From positions 1-64,000 of the forward strand of contig NZ_JALIEA010000005.1 in assembly GCF_022869005.1 (NCBI RefSeq): DNA of 64,000 bases, given 5' to 3'. The position numbers and the translations under genes are program-made. Below, one piece after another: positions 1 to 8,359 of the stretch; positions within the stretch are counted from its first letter, which is position 1; each line of letters starts with the position of its first letter. This stretch comes from Corynebacterium kalidii. GTDB lineage: Bacteria > Actinomycetota > Actinomycetes > Mycobacteriales > Mycobacteriaceae. The notes beneath the pieces are model-generated. The model saw nothing but the letters and a program-made list of their open reading frames with translations, was not told the origin of the DNA and did not search any database.

Positions 1-2
1 GG

Positions 3-605
3 TCAGGCCTTGGCGGCGGCGAAGCGCTCGGCGACGTCGTCCCAGTTGAACACGTTCCACACGGCCTTGACGTAGTCGGCCTTGACGTTCTTGTACTGCA
101 GGTAGAAGGCGTGCTCCCACATGTCGAGCATCAGCAGCGGGGTGAGGTTGACCGAGATGTTGCCCTGCTGGTCGGTGAGCTGCTCGACGACCAGGCGGCC
201 GGCGATGTGGTCGTAGCCCAGCACGGCCCAGCCGGAGCCGTAGAGGCCCAGGGCTGCCGAGGAGAAGTGGTCCTTGAACTTGTCGAAGGAGCCGAAGTCG
301 CGGTCGATGGCCTCGGCGAGTTCGCCGGTGGGCTCGCCGCCGCCGTTGGGGGAGAGGTTCTTCCAGAAGATGGAGTGGTTGGTGTGGCCGCCGAGGTTGA
401 ACGCGAGGTTCTTCGACAGGGCGCGGATCTGGTCGGGGTTGGTGCCGTCTTCGCGGGCCTTCTCCAGGGCGTCGAGGGCGGTGTTGGCGCCGGCGACGTA
501 GGTGGCGTGGTGCTTGTCGTGGTGCAGCTGCATGATCTCGGCGGAGATGTGCGGCTCGAGGGCGTCGTAGTCGTAGGGGAGGTCGGGAAGCTCGTACACA
601 GCCAT
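3..605 (-). CDS. sodA: Superoxide dismutase (Mn/Fe family)
   Basis: This 200-residue enzyme converts superoxide to peroxide and oxygen. It has the alpha-hairpin N-terminal half with [11 protein letters not shown], then [11 protein letters not shown], and the C-terminal metal-site motif [14 protein letters not shown]. The four metal ligands (His, His, Asp, His) can all be placed. Length and motifs are those of a complete cambialistic or Mn-type SOD; I cannot assign the metal firmly from sequence. The start is supported by an AAAGGA Shine-Dalgarno sequence about 8 nt upstream. It is divergent from the lactate dehydrogenase gene, separated by about 230 bp that include an AT-rich promoter region. 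No signal peptide is visible. Confidence 0.97.
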   Translation of the reverse strand: MAVYELPDLPYDYDALEPHISAEIMQLHHDKHHATYVAGANTALDALEKAREDGTNPDQIRALSKNLAFNLGGHTNHSIFWKNLSPNGGGEPTGELAEAIDRDFGSFDKFKDHFSSAALGLYGSGWAVLGYDHIAGRLVVEQLTDQQGNISVNLTPLLMLDMWEHAFYLQYKNVKADYVKAVWNVFNWDDVAERFAAAKA

Positions 606-680
606 GTTCTCGATCCTTTCGTTCAGGGTAACCGTTTATTTCCGTCCACCAGTCTGGTCAGTTTCCGTGCCGCTCGCAAT

Positions 681-709
681 GATTTACACATTGAATACTG
701 AAGTTCAAT
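681..709 (-). promoter_or_regulatory. Probable sodA promoter with overlapping dyad
   Basis: Read on the minus strand, TTGAAC (703-708) and TAAATC (681-686) lie 16 bp apart and could be the -35 and -10 elements of sodA. A dyad ATTGAA-N8-TTCAAT covers 690-709, overlapping the -35 element and spacer. It could be an operator. The surrounding 640-720 stretch is clearly more AT-rich than its neighbourhood. Confidence 0.45.
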
Positions 710-832
710 TACAAGAACATTATGGCCCGACGGTTCCGGGGTATCCCACCTGCGGTGATCCCGTTCCCGGCGTACGCTGGGATTCAATCCACCGTGGCAC
801 TGGCCCGCCGACCTACCCCCGCAGGAGCAGCC

Positions 833-1810
833 GTGAGAACCAGCACAGGTACGAGAATCGTTCTGATCGGGGCGGGCGACGTGGGCGTCGCCTACGCCTA
901 CGCACTCGTGAACCAGGGGCTCTGCGACCACCTGGTCGTCATCGACGTCGACGAACGGAAGACCTGGGGTCATGTCCAGGACCTCAACCACGCGGTGCCG
1001 TGGTCCGGCTACGGCACGCGGGTCACCCAGGGTGACTACACCGACTGCGCCGACGCGGCCGTGGTGTGCATCTGCGCCGGGGCGGCACAGAAACCCGGGG
1101 AGACCCGCCTGGACCTGGTGGACAAGAACGTGTCCATCTTCCGCGACATCGTGGGCCGGGTCCGGGACTCCGGCTTCGACGGCGTCTACCTGGTGGCCAC
1201 CAACCCGGTCGACATCCTCTCCTACGCCACCTGGAGGATCGCCGGAGTCCCGTCGAACCAGGTCATCGGTTCGGGGACGATCCTCGACACGGCCCGGTTC
1301 CGCTCCGCGCTGGGGGAGTACTTCCAGGTCGCACCGACCTCCGTCCACGCCTATGTCATCGGTGAGCACGGTGACACCGAGCTGCCGGTCCTCTCCGCGG
1401 GCACGGTGGCCGGGGTGCCGTTGCCCGTCCGGCTGGCGCAGTCGCCGGACGGCGGGGACAGCGTCGGCGAGATCTTCCGGCGTACCCGCGACGCGGCCTA
1501 CGAGATCATCAACGCCAAGGGCTCCACGAGTTTCGGTATCGGTGTCGGCCTGGCCAGGATCACCCGCGCCGTCCTGCGTAACGAGGATGTCGTCCTGCCG
1601 GTGTCGGCGCTGGTCGACGGCGAGTACGGGCGGGACGACGCGCCGGCGATCTACATCGGGACGCCCGCGGTGGTCAACAGCCGGGGTGTCCGGGAGGTCA
1701 TCGAGCTCGGCCTGGACGACATCGAACAGGAGCAGTTCGACACCTCCGCCGACACCCTGCAGCAGGTCATGGACGACGCCGGGGTGTTCGACCTCCGGGG
1801 CGGGGAGTAG
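833..1810 (+). CDS. ldh: L-lactate dehydrogenase
   Basis: This cytoplasmic NAD-dependent enzyme interconverts pyruvate and L-lactate. The N-terminal Rossmann motif [14 protein letters not shown] is followed by the adenine-ribose acidic pair in VIDVDERK, then [20 protein letters not shown] and the catalytic-histidine motif [13 protein letters not shown] chose the GTG at 833 (325 residues) because AGGAG lies 6 nt upstream and the protein then begins directly before the Rossmann strand. The frame stays open further upstream, but that part is arginine- and proline-rich and looks non-coding. The gene is convergent with the patatin gene, and their stop codons are only 12 nt apart. Confidence 0.95.
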   Translation: MRTSTGTRIVLIGAGDVGVAYAYALVNQGLCDHLVVIDVDERKTWGHVQDLNHAVPWSGYGTRVTQGDYTDCADAAVVCICAGAAQKPGETRLDLVDKNVSIFRDIVGRVRDSGFDGVYLVATNPVDILSYATWRIAGVPSNQVIGSGTILDTARFRSALGEYFQVAPTSVHAYVIGEHGDTELPVLSAGTVAGVPLPVRLAQSPDGGDSVGEIFRRTRDAAYEIINAKGSTSFGIGVGLARITRAVLRNEDVVLPVSALVDGEYGRDDAPAIYIGTPAVVNSRGVREVIELGLDDIEQEQFDTSADTLQQVMDDAGVFDLRGGE

Positions 1811-1822
1811 CCGTGCGCCGCC

Positions 1823-2767
1823 TCAGACCCGCAGGAAACGACGGATCAGCGGCATCTCCTCGCGGGCCTGCGCCAGGCCCGCCTCGTAGGTCTCCGCGAG
1901 CTCGTTGAGCTTGCGGGTGCCGTTGCCCAGGGGCATGCGGTGCGGGGCGAAGATGTACGCCTTGCCGCGCCGCTCCTGCTCGAAGATCCAGTCGCGGGTC
2001 CGGTTGTAGCGGGCGTGCCGGTCCAGCATGGACTGCGCCAGCGCCGGGTACTGGGGGAACGCCCGCTTGACGAACCAGGTGAACTTCGAGGCGCTCTTGC
2101 GGTAGGAGCGGGTGCGCGTCATCACCACCAGGAAGCGGTCGAACCCCTCCATCTCGATGGCGGAGTCCACGGGGATGCCCCCGGTGGACCCGAAGGCACC
2201 GTCGAAGTAGACCTCGGTGCCGATCTTCGTCGGCGGCATGACGATCGGCAGCGACGCCGAGGCGCGCGCGTGGCGCAGGAAATCGTCCAGTCCGTGCATG
2301 TCCTCCCGGGCCCAGTGCACGGTCTCGCCGGTGCGTCCGTTGAAACCGGAGATCCGGAAGTTGCCCGGGCTGGCGGTGATCGCGTCCCAGTCCGGCACCA
2401 TGCTGCGGTCCTCGACCTGGGCGTCGGGGCCGAAGATGTAGCGGGCGTTGAAGAACCCGTCACCGCGCAGGAACGGCCGGATCCCGCCGAACAGCGGGTC
2501 GCCGGGGAACACGGTGAAGTAGTCGCGCGCCAGTCGGGTGTCGTGCGACAGGTAGGTGGCGACGTGCACGGCCGACGCCGAGTTGCCGTAGGTCCAGTCG
2601 AACTGGATCCCCTCCTCGAGCAGGGCCTGCACCATCGCGGACGAGAAGGCGGCCCGCATCGCCCCACCCTCGAACACCAGTGCCGTGTCGCTGACCGGTC
2701 TACTCGGGACGCCCCGTCCCGTGCCCCCCACCAGTGGGGGTCGGGCACCTGCCGGAAAATCTTCCAC
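1823..2767 (-). CDS. Patatin-like phospholipase family protein
   Basis: This is a probable serine lipid hydrolase of the YjjU-like patatin group. The oxyanion motif EGGAMRAAF is near the N-terminus, and the serine appears in GNSAS, where the usual second glycine of GxSxG is replaced by serine. The catalytic aspartate motif is DGAFGS. The C-terminal part is rich in Arg and Tyr, as in this subfamily. There is no signal peptide, so it is probably cytosolic or membrane-peripheral. Start choice is uncertain. I prefer GTG at 2767 because a TACTAT -10 element ends 8 nt upstream, the leaderless spacing seen repeatedly here. GTG at 2731 is an alternative. The gene is divergent from glpQ. Confidence 0.8.
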   Translation of the reverse strand: MEDFPAGARPPLVGGTGRGVPSRPVSDTALVFEGGAMRAAFSSAMVQALLEEGIQFDWTYGNSASAVHVATYLSHDTRLARDYFTVFPGDPLFGGIRPFLRGDGFFNARYIFGPDAQVEDRSMVPDWDAITASPGNFRISGFNGRTGETVHWAREDMHGLDDFLRHARASASLPIVMPPTKIGTEVYFDGAFGSTGGIPVDSAIEMEGFDRFLVVMTRTRSYRKSASKFTWFVKRAFPQYPALAQSMLDRHARYNRTRDWIFEQERRGKAYIFAPHRMPLGNGTRKLNELAETYEAGLAQAREEMPLIRRFLRV

Positions 2768-2775
2768 GGGCACCG

Positions 2776-2822
2776 ATAGTACAGTGCGGCCGCCGTCGCC
2801 ATGGCGGGGATCGGGTAACAAT
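2776..2822. promoter_or_regulatory. Divergent leaderless promoters, patatin and glpQ
   Basis: TACTAT on the minus strand (2776-2781) lies 8 nt before the patatin GTG. TAACAA(T) on the plus strand (2816-2822) lies 6-7 nt before the glpQ GTG at 2829. Transcription from both would start at or next to the start codons. No Shine-Dalgarno sequence is evident for either gene. Confidence 0.5.
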
Positions 2823-2828
2823 GGGTGT

Positions 2829-3593
2829 GTGAAGATCATCGCGCACCGCGGGGCGAGCGGATACCGGCCCGAACTGACCCTCGACGCCTACGAACACGCC
2901 GTCGAACTCGGGGCGGACGGGGTCGAGTGCGACATCCGGCTCACCGCGGACGGGGTCCCGGTCGTCATCCACGACGCCACGGTCGACCGCACCTCCGACG
3001 GCACCGGGGCCGTGGCGGACATGCCGCTGGCACAGCTGTGGGAGTTCAACGTCGGCACCGCCGGGCGTCCCCAACGGATCCTCACGTTGCGCGAACTGCT
3101 GGAGTTCATCCGGGACGCAGGCTCGGGGGAGTACCGTCCGGAGCTCTTCGTGGAGACCAAGCGGCTGGGCAGTGTGCGGGAGCGGGACGGGCGCCTGGAG
3201 GCGGCGATGAACCGGGAGCTGCACGCGGCGGGGATGGCCGACGGTGAGCTGGCCGACCGGGTGCACCTGATCTCCTTCGACCACGGTTCGCTGGCCCGCT
3301 TCGCCGCGCTGAACCCCGGTATCCACCGCATCCACCTGCACAAGGAGTACCTCCTGTGGCGCCTGCTCAAACGGTGGGAACCCGCGGGCGTCGCCCCGTC
3401 CCAGGGGCTGTCGGTGCACCGGGCGAGGGAGGCGCCCCAGGACGTCGTCGGCGCCGGCGACCGGACCTACGTGTTCACCGCCAACCGGGACGACGACCTG
3501 CTGTGGCTGCGGCGCCACGGTGTCCGGTGGGTCGCCACGGACTACCCGGACCGGGCCCGGCGGGTGGTCGGGGACGCGGTGGGGCTCCCCTGA
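2829..3593 (+). CDS. glpQ: Glycerophosphodiester phosphodiesterase
   Basis: It hydrolyses glycerophosphodiesters to glycerol-3-phosphate and an alcohol. The family signature starts at the N-terminus (KIIAHRGASGYRPE), followed by the acidic metal site GVECDIRLTADG, the catalytic-histidine motif VVIHDATVDRTSDG and the later ELFVETK. A TIM-barrel length of 254 residues fits. It has no signal peptide, so it is of the cytosolic UgpQ-like type rather than the periplasmic GlpQ type; the symbol is used loosely. The GTG start at 2829 puts the HRGA motif six residues in, as in relatives, and fits a leaderless transcript. Confidence 0.9.
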   Translation: MKIIAHRGASGYRPELTLDAYEHAVELGADGVECDIRLTADGVPVVIHDATVDRTSDGTGAVADMPLAQLWEFNVGTAGRPQRILTLRELLEFIRDAGSGEYRPELFVETKRLGSVRERDGRLEAAMNRELHAAGMADGELADRVHLISFDHGSLARFAALNPGIHRIHLHKEYLLWRLLKRWEPAGVAPSQGLSVHRAREAPQDVVGAGDRTYVFTANRDDDLLWLRRHGVRWVATDYPDRARRVVGDAVGLP

Positions 3594-3623
3594 ACGATGG
3601 CCCCGACCGCTAGACTGTGGGCC

Positions 3624-4565
3624 GTGGCTAAGAAGAACAGGAAGAACCAGAACCAGGACGACCTGCCCGAGGGCATGAGCCGTCGCCAGGCGAAGCTCGC
3701 CAAGCGCGCCGCGGAGCGTGCCGCGCTGGAACGCGACCCGCGCCCCTACGACGGGTTCGCCGCCGAGACCGACCTCATCGCGCTGCAGGAGTTCGTCCCG
3801 TCCGCCTACTTCACCGCGGAGACGGAGCAGGACGCCGGGTTCACCCGCACGGTGAAGGTCTGCACGGTCCTGCCCGGGGCGGCTGCCGCGCTGGTCCGTG
3901 CCGAGGACGAGGGCGGCGAGGCACTGGTCGCCCTGCAGACCCAGCACCGTGGCGACAACCCGAACCGCGACCTGGCCTTCGCCCTGGAGTGGGCCCGGAC
4001 CGCCGAGCCGGGCAGCAGCCTGGACGTCGCCGTGGCCGACGGGACCGAGCCGGCGCTGTCGTCGCTGCTGGTCGCGGCGCAGGAGCCGGAGATCGAGGTG
4101 TGCAGGGACTTCAACTGGTGGCTCACCGAGGACCAGCGGACCAACCCGCAGGTCGTCGCGTCGCTCGACCAGGCCAACGCGTCGGTGCTGCCGAGCGTCC
4201 GGGTGGACGCGGAGATCACCGGGTCCGCATGGTGGATTGACCCGGGCGAGAAGGCGCACATCCGCTGGGTCCGTCCGGAGACGGAGGCGCAGCTGCTCCC
4301 CGCCCTGGCCCGCGTGCATGCCGCCGGTCAGCTGAACCTCGGCGAGGACACCCGTTTCGCCGGTGTCTTCCGTACCCACGGCATCCTCGTGCCGGTGTTC
4401 GACCTGGACAACACCGTCGACGCCAGTGAGTTCGCCGCGCCGTTGCAGGAGCTCGACGCCCGGATCTCCGACGCCCTGGCCGGGATCGCCGACGGCGGCG
4501 CGCTCACCGCCGAGGAGCAGAAGTCCCGTCAGACGATCATCGCCCGTGAGGTCACGATCCGCTGA
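3624..4565 (+). CDS. DUF5926 family protein
   Basis: This 313-residue cytoplasmic protein opens with a strongly basic stretch (AKKNRKNQ), then [19 protein letters not shown], then a mixed alpha/beta body with VCRDFNWWL and a Trp-rich middle. I recognise this as the actinobacterial DUF5926 group, which has no established function. The basic N-terminus hints at nucleic-acid or ribosome contact, but that is only a guess. The GTG at 3624 is chosen because TAGACT (3611-3616) ends exactly 7 nt upstream, giving a leaderless mRNA. It sits between glpQ and tpx on the same strand. Confidence 0.75.
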   Translation: MAKKNRKNQNQDDLPEGMSRRQAKLAKRAAERAALERDPRPYDGFAAETDLIALQEFVPSAYFTAETEQDAGFTRTVKVCTVLPGAAAALVRAEDEGGEALVALQTQHRGDNPNRDLAFALEWARTAEPGSSLDVAVADGTEPALSSLLVAAQEPEIEVCRDFNWWLTEDQRTNPQVVASLDQANASVLPSVRVDAEITGSAWWIDPGEKAHIRWVRPETEAQLLPALARVHAAGQLNLGEDTRFAGVFRTHGILVPVFDLDNTVDASEFAAPLQELDARISDALAGIADGGALTAEEQKSRQTIIAREVTIR

Positions 4566-4591
4566 CGGCCGATCTGTGCCACCATGGGGGC

Positions 4592-5089
4592 ATGGCTGAT
4601 ACCGCATTCCAAGGAAATCCTGCACACACCGTCGGTGACCTGCCCGCCGTGGGCGACAAGGCGCCGAACTTCACCACCGTCTCCGCGGCGCTCAAGGACG
4701 TCAACGGCGACTCGCTCCGCGGCCGGCGCGTGGTGCTGAACATCTTCCCCTCGGTGGACACCGGCGTCTGCGCCGCCTCGGAGCGCGAGTTCAACGCGCG
4801 CGCCGCCGGCCTGGAGAACACCGCCGTCGTGTCCGTCTCGAAGGACCTCCCGTTCGCCCTGGGCCGCTTCTGTGCCGCCGAGGGCATCGAGAACGTCGAG
4901 GCCACCTCGGCCTTCCGCTCGTCCTTCGGTGAGGACTTCGGGGTCACGCTCACCGACTCCCCGCTCGCCGGCCTGCTGGGCCGCGCGGTGGTCGTCCTCG
5001 ACACCGACGGCACCGTCCTGCACTCGCAGCTCGTCCCGGAGATCACCACCGAGCCCGACTACGACGCCGCCCTCGCCGTCCTGAACTGA
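4592..5089 (+). CDS. tpx: Thiol peroxidase (Tpx, atypical 2-Cys peroxiredoxin)
   Basis: It reduces peroxides using thioredoxin. The peroxidatic cysteine is Cys60 in SVDTGVCA and the resolving cysteine is Cys94 in GRFCAAEG, the spacing expected of Tpx. The N-terminal part (VGDKAPNF) and the C-terminal [16 protein letters not shown] are also typical. Length (165 residues) matches complete family members. It starts 26 nt after the DUF5926 gene and may share its transcript. A weak CACCAT hexamer 6 nt before the ATG could give it its own leaderless message. It is convergent with the LCP gene. Confidence 0.95.
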   Translation: MADTAFQGNPAHTVGDLPAVGDKAPNFTTVSAALKDVNGDSLRGRRVVLNIFPSVDTGVCAASEREFNARAAGLENTAVVSVSKDLPFALGRFCAAEGIENVEATSAFRSSFGEDFGVTLTDSPLAGLLGRAVVVLDTDGTVLHSQLVPEITTEPDYDAALAVLN

Positions 5090-5127
5090 CCGTCCCCCCA
5101 TCGCGCCCGCCGCCGGGTCCGACGTGC

Positions 5128-6441
5128 TCAGCGTAGCCCGCTGAACAGGTCCTCGGCGGCGGCGTCGTCCCACAGCACCACGCTGCCGGCGTCGGTGTCG
5201 GCGAAACCGCCCACCGGCACGGTCTGCTGGTCCGCGCCGCGGACCATGCCGAGCGCGAGCCTGGCGAGGTGCCACACGTGGTCGCCCTCGTCCACCGTCA
5301 GCGCGTCGGAGAAGGCGTTGACCAGGGGGAAGACCCGGAACGGGTTGACCAGTGTGCCGAGGGACCCCACCTTCGACACCACCGCGCCGAGGAACTCACG
5401 TTGACGTTCCACCCGGTCCAGGTCACCGTTCGCGGAGGTGTAGCGGGTGCGCACGTAGCCCAGTGCGGTCGGCCCGTCCATCTCCTGGCAGCCGGCCTCG
5501 ATATTCAGGCCGGCCATCGGGTCGTCGATGGGTTCGTCCGGGCACAGTTCCACCCCGCCGACGGCGTCGACGATCTTGCCGAACCCGCCGAAGCCGATCT
5601 CCATGTAGTGGTCCATGCGCAGTCCGGTGGCGCCCTCGACGGTCTGCTGCAGCAGCTGCGGGCCGCCGAAGGCGAAGGCGGAGTTGATCTTGCCCTCGCC
5701 GTAGCCCGGGATCGACACGTAGGAGTCGCGCGGGATGGAGACCATGGTCGGTTTCCCGCCGAACGTCGGGACGTGGACCACGATGATCGTGTCCGTGCGT
5801 GCCCCACCCTCGGAGAGGTCGCCGGCCGCGTAGCGCTCACCGTCCTCGGCGCTCATGCCGTCCCGCGAGTCCGACCCTACCAGCAGCCAGTTCGTCCCTG
5901 AGGTGTTGCCGATCCGCCCGTCGTAGCCGGCGAGCGCGTCGACACGGTTGAGGTTCGAGTCGACCCACCACGCGGTACCGCCGACGACGAGGAGCACCAC
6001 CAGGAGGAGCACGCCGAGCACCCGCAACGGACGGATCCGCCGACGTGTCCGTGGCCGCCGTGACCGGGGCGGCGGACCGGAGGGCTGCTGTGGCTGCTCC
6101 GGTTGCTGTGGCGGCTGCCGGTACTGCTGGTGCTGCTGGACAGGCTGGTACGGGGCCTGCCGGGGCGGCTGTTCCGGCTGTCGACGGTACTGCGGCGGCT
6201 CGCCCTGGTTCCGCGGCTCCGCGCGGTGCCGGGGTTCGGCCCCGCGTTCACCGCCGCGTCCTCCGCCGTAGACCCGGGTCGCGTCCTCGGGCGGGACGGC
6301 GCCCGAGGGGCGCGCCGACGGGCCGTCCGAGGGGCGACGGGGTACGGGGCGTCCGTAGCGGTCGAGGATCGGCCGCCCGTTCCTGTCGCGCGCGACGGAG
6401 TCTCGGGGACGGCCGCTGTTCTCGGGAGGGGTAGGTGACAT
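5128..6441 (-). CDS. LCP (LytR-CpsA-Psr) family cell-wall ligase
   Basis: This is a probable phosphotransferase that attaches arabinogalactan or a related polymer to peptidoglycan. The first 130 residues are a Pro/Gln/Arg-rich cytoplasmic tail with many PQQ/QPP repeats. A single membrane segment (LRVLGVLLLVVLLVVGGTAWW) follows. The extracellular LCP domain has LLVGSDSRDG, RTDTIIVVHV, SIPRDSYVSIPG and a late arginine motif YVRTRYTSANGDLDR. Total length is 437 residues. The ATG at 6441 lies 6 nt after a TAGTAT -10 element, so the mRNA is probably leaderless. It is divergent from the SdpI-like gene. Confidence 0.9.
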   Translation of the reverse strand: MSPTPPENSGRPRDSVARDRNGRPILDRYGRPVPRRPSDGPSARPSGAVPPEDATRVYGGGRGGERGAEPRHRAEPRNQGEPPQYRRQPEQPPRQAPYQPVQQHQQYRQPPQQPEQPQQPSGPPPRSRRPRTRRRIRPLRVLGVLLLVVLLVVGGTAWWVDSNLNRVDALAGYDGRIGNTSGTNWLLVGSDSRDGMSAEDGERYAAGDLSEGGARTDTIIVVHVPTFGGKPTMVSIPRDSYVSIPGYGEGKINSAFAFGGPQLLQQTVEGATGLRMDHYMEIGFGGFGKIVDAVGGVELCPDEPIDDPMAGLNIEAGCQEMDGPTALGYVRTRYTSANGDLDRVERQREFLGAVVSKVGSLGTLVNPFRVFPLVNAFSDALTVDEGDHVWHLARLALGMVRGADQQTVPVGGFADTDAGSVVLWDDAAAEDLFSGLR

Positions 6442-6447
6442 GGGGAC

Positions 6448-6489
6448 ATACTACGGGTTGGGCGGCTGGAAAACGGAGTCCCGTAGGAT
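6448..6489. promoter_or_regulatory. Divergent leaderless promoters, LCP and SdpI-like genes
   Basis: TAGTAT (minus strand, 6448-6453) ends 6 nt before the LCP ATG. TAGGAT (plus strand, 6484-6489) ends 7 nt before the ATG at 6497. The whole divergent intergenic region is 55 bp. Confidence 0.6.
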
Positions 6490-6496
6490 GCTGCAC

Positions 6497-6916
6497 ATGA
6501 GTGATGCATTGATGGCGGTGGCGTTCCCGGCGGTCATGGCAGTCGTCCTGTCCATGGTGTTCTCGCAGGTGACGAAGGCCGCTGCCCGAGGTGACCTGCC
6601 ACGATCGGGGGCCGTGGGGATCCGCACCCGGGCCACGAAAGCCAGTGACGGCGCCTGGGCGGCGGGCCACGAGGCCGCCGCCCCGGTGGCGCGGACGGTG
6701 ACCCTCGGGGTCTCCGTCCTGGCGGCGGTGATCATCATCCTCTCGTTCATCTTCGAGGGCGCATGGGTGACCGCGCTGGGGGTCGTCCCCTTCGTGATCG
6801 TCCTCGTCAGCATCATCCCCGTCGTCGGTACCGCCAACCGGGCGGCCCGGGCCGCTGCGGCTGCTGAGGCTGCTGAGTCGGCGGCGCAGAAGCGGAAGAA
6901 GAAGCGTAGGCGGTAG
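6497..6916 (+). CDS. SdpI family membrane protein
   Basis: This small protein (139 residues) has an N-terminal hydrophobic segment, then GIRTRATKASDGAWAAGHEAA, which resembles the conserved SdpI/YhfL-type segment (GIRTxxTxxSDxxWxxxH). Two further membrane segments follow, and it ends in an Ala-rich helix and a very basic tail (KRKKKRRR). SdpI in Bacillus gives immunity to a killing peptide, but corynebacterial relatives have no known role. The ATG at 6497 is preferred over the upstream ATG in frame because of the TAGGAT hexamer 7 nt before it. Confidence 0.7.
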   Translation: MSDALMAVAFPAVMAVVLSMVFSQVTKAAARGDLPRSGAVGIRTRATKASDGAWAAGHEAAAPVARTVTLGVSVLAAVIIILSFIFEGAWVTALGVVPFVIVLVSIIPVVGTANRAARAAAAAEAAESAAQKRKKKRRR

Positions 6917-6978
6917 AACCGGTAGAGCCGGTAGAGCCGTACCCCGGCTGCTGATTGCCGGCGCCGGGTACGCGAAAA

Positions 6979-7019
6979 GCCGGGGCCCGACGGTCCGTGA
7001 CGGACTGTCGGGCCCCGGC
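6979..7019 (-). terminator. Intrinsic terminator of the SGNH hydrolase gene
   Basis: A 19-bp hairpin (one G-U pair) with a 3-nt loop lies between 6979-6997 and 7001-7019. On the minus strand it is followed at once by TTTT, as expected of an intrinsic terminator for the gene ending at 7040. It may also act on the convergent plus-strand gene. Confidence 0.85.
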
Positions 7020-7039
7020 CGGGGGACACCGGGGACGTG

Positions 7040-7906
7040 TCAGGCGTTGGCTGCGGCGCGGCCCATGGCGCGCAGACCGGTGTCGGTCATGTGCAGCGGG
7101 AGGTTACGTCGCTCGGAGGTGGTGTCGATCAGGCCGACGACCCACCGGTCGTTCGAGCACATCTCGTGGCCACGGCTCGGGCCCTTGAGGTCGACGAACT
7201 GTGCACCGGCGCTGGTGGCGCCGCTGCGCAGGGCGCGCTCCAGGCCCCACTCGATGTCGGAGATCTGGATCAGCGCGCTGGGGACCTGCACGTTGGGGAT
7301 CAGGTTGATCGGGCAGACCTGGCCGGCGCCGTTGGTGATGTGCGGGAAGCCCAGGACCTTCACGGTGGCGTTCGGGGCGTGCTGCTTGACCTTGGTGACG
7401 GTGCGGTTCACCGAGTCGCGCAGCTGGCGCTCGATCTGCGGGACCGGCATCTTCTCACCCAGGACGTAGGGGTAGGTGTCGTTCGCGCCCGCCCAGATGA
7501 CGACCTCGCGGGTGCCTGCGTTCAGGGCACCGCCACGGTTGGCGCGGTCGGCCTGCTCGGAGACGTGCATGCCGCCGGTGCGGTAGGAGCCGCCGGCGCA
7601 GGAGTAGTTGTCGACATGCTGGCCGGACGCCTGTGCGTAGGAGTTGGCGAAGCGGTTGTCCGTACCGCAGCCGGAACCACTCAGGATCGGGTCGGGCAGC
7701 GGCAGACCCTTGCCGGCGAGGTAGTTGTAGATGTCCGGGTTGGCGACGATGGAGTCGCCGAGGACGACGGTGTTGCCGGGGGCCGCCTGGCTCTCCGGGG
7801 CGGAGAGCAGCGTCCCGGACAGGGCGGCGACGGTGGCCACGGCGGCGGCTGCGAGTCCGGCGATGCGGCGGCCTGCCCGCGATGCCGTGCGGTGTCGTGC
7901 GCTCAT
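7040..7906 (-). CDS. Secreted SGNH/GDSL-type hydrolase
   Basis: This exported esterase or lipase has 288 residues. It has a basic N-terminus, a hydrophobic core (IAGLAAAAVATVAALSG) and a probable cleavage after SQA. Mature-protein blocks follow: VVLGDSIVAN (block I serine), GSGCGTDNRF, VVIWAGANDTYP (block III asparagine) and a C-terminal LPLHMTD that probably holds the catalytic histidine. At least four cysteines could form disulfides outside the cell. The substrate is unknown; an envelope lipid or acetylated glycan is plausible. It stands alone between a strong terminator and a long upstream region. Confidence 0.85.
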   Translation of the reverse strand: MSARHRTASRAGRRIAGLAAAAVATVAALSGTLLSAPESQAAPGNTVVLGDSIVANPDIYNYLAGKGLPLPDPILSGSGCGTDNRFANSYAQASGQHVDNYSCAGGSYRTGGMHVSEQADRANRGGALNAGTREVVIWAGANDTYPYVLGEKMPVPQIERQLRDSVNRTVTKVKQHAPNATVKVLGFPHITNGAGQVCPINLIPNVQVPSALIQISDIEWGLERALRSGATSAGAQFVDLKGPSRGHEMCSNDRWVVGLIDTTSERRNLPLHMTDTGLRAMGRAAANA

Positions 7907-8359
7907 TTCTGAGGTTCCTCTCCTGAAGGTGTCATGTGTCCCGGCGTGTCCCCGACATGCCGTGGACGGATCCGGTCTGCTTTACCGTTCCCGGGGGCAA
8001 CGACGTTACATTACCGTGACTTTATCCACTAATCCCCGAAAATGTAACCCCTGTGGCTGAAGTGGCAGATGAGGCGCATGTTTCTTCGTGTGGTGCACCC
8101 GGTCCCGGGGTCGCCGGGTGTCACCGGGTAACGCCGGAGGGGTTGTCGCCGGTATGGTGGACGAAAGTAGTTTGCCGACCCCGCGTGCGGCGCGGCACCC
8201 CCTCGTCAGGGGTCACGCCACGCCACGCGTATGTTTCCCCGGGGGACGCGGAGAGCGACCACGGCCGTCGACGCGCCGTGCCTGCCGTGCTCACCGTGTC
8301 TTCCGGACCTACTGTGCACACCGAGCCCGATGAACGACAACCCCAGAAAAGGAGCGACA
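7907..8359. other. Divergent intergenic region without a gene
   Basis: This 453-bp spacer separates the secreted hydrolase gene from the acyl-CoA synthetase gene. The part 7979-8050 is AT-rich and should hold the hydrolase promoter; TAATGT on the minus strand is a possible -10. On the plus strand TATGGT (8153-8158) and TACTGT (8310-8315) are candidate -10 elements for the synthetase gene. Open frames across it are arginine-rich and look non-coding. Confidence 0.5.

Noticed and set aside
5934..6435. Several plus-strand frames opposite the N-terminal part of the LCP gene
   Set aside because: They arise from the Pro/Gln repeats of the LCP cytoplasmic tail, and the LCP frame has clear domain motifs.
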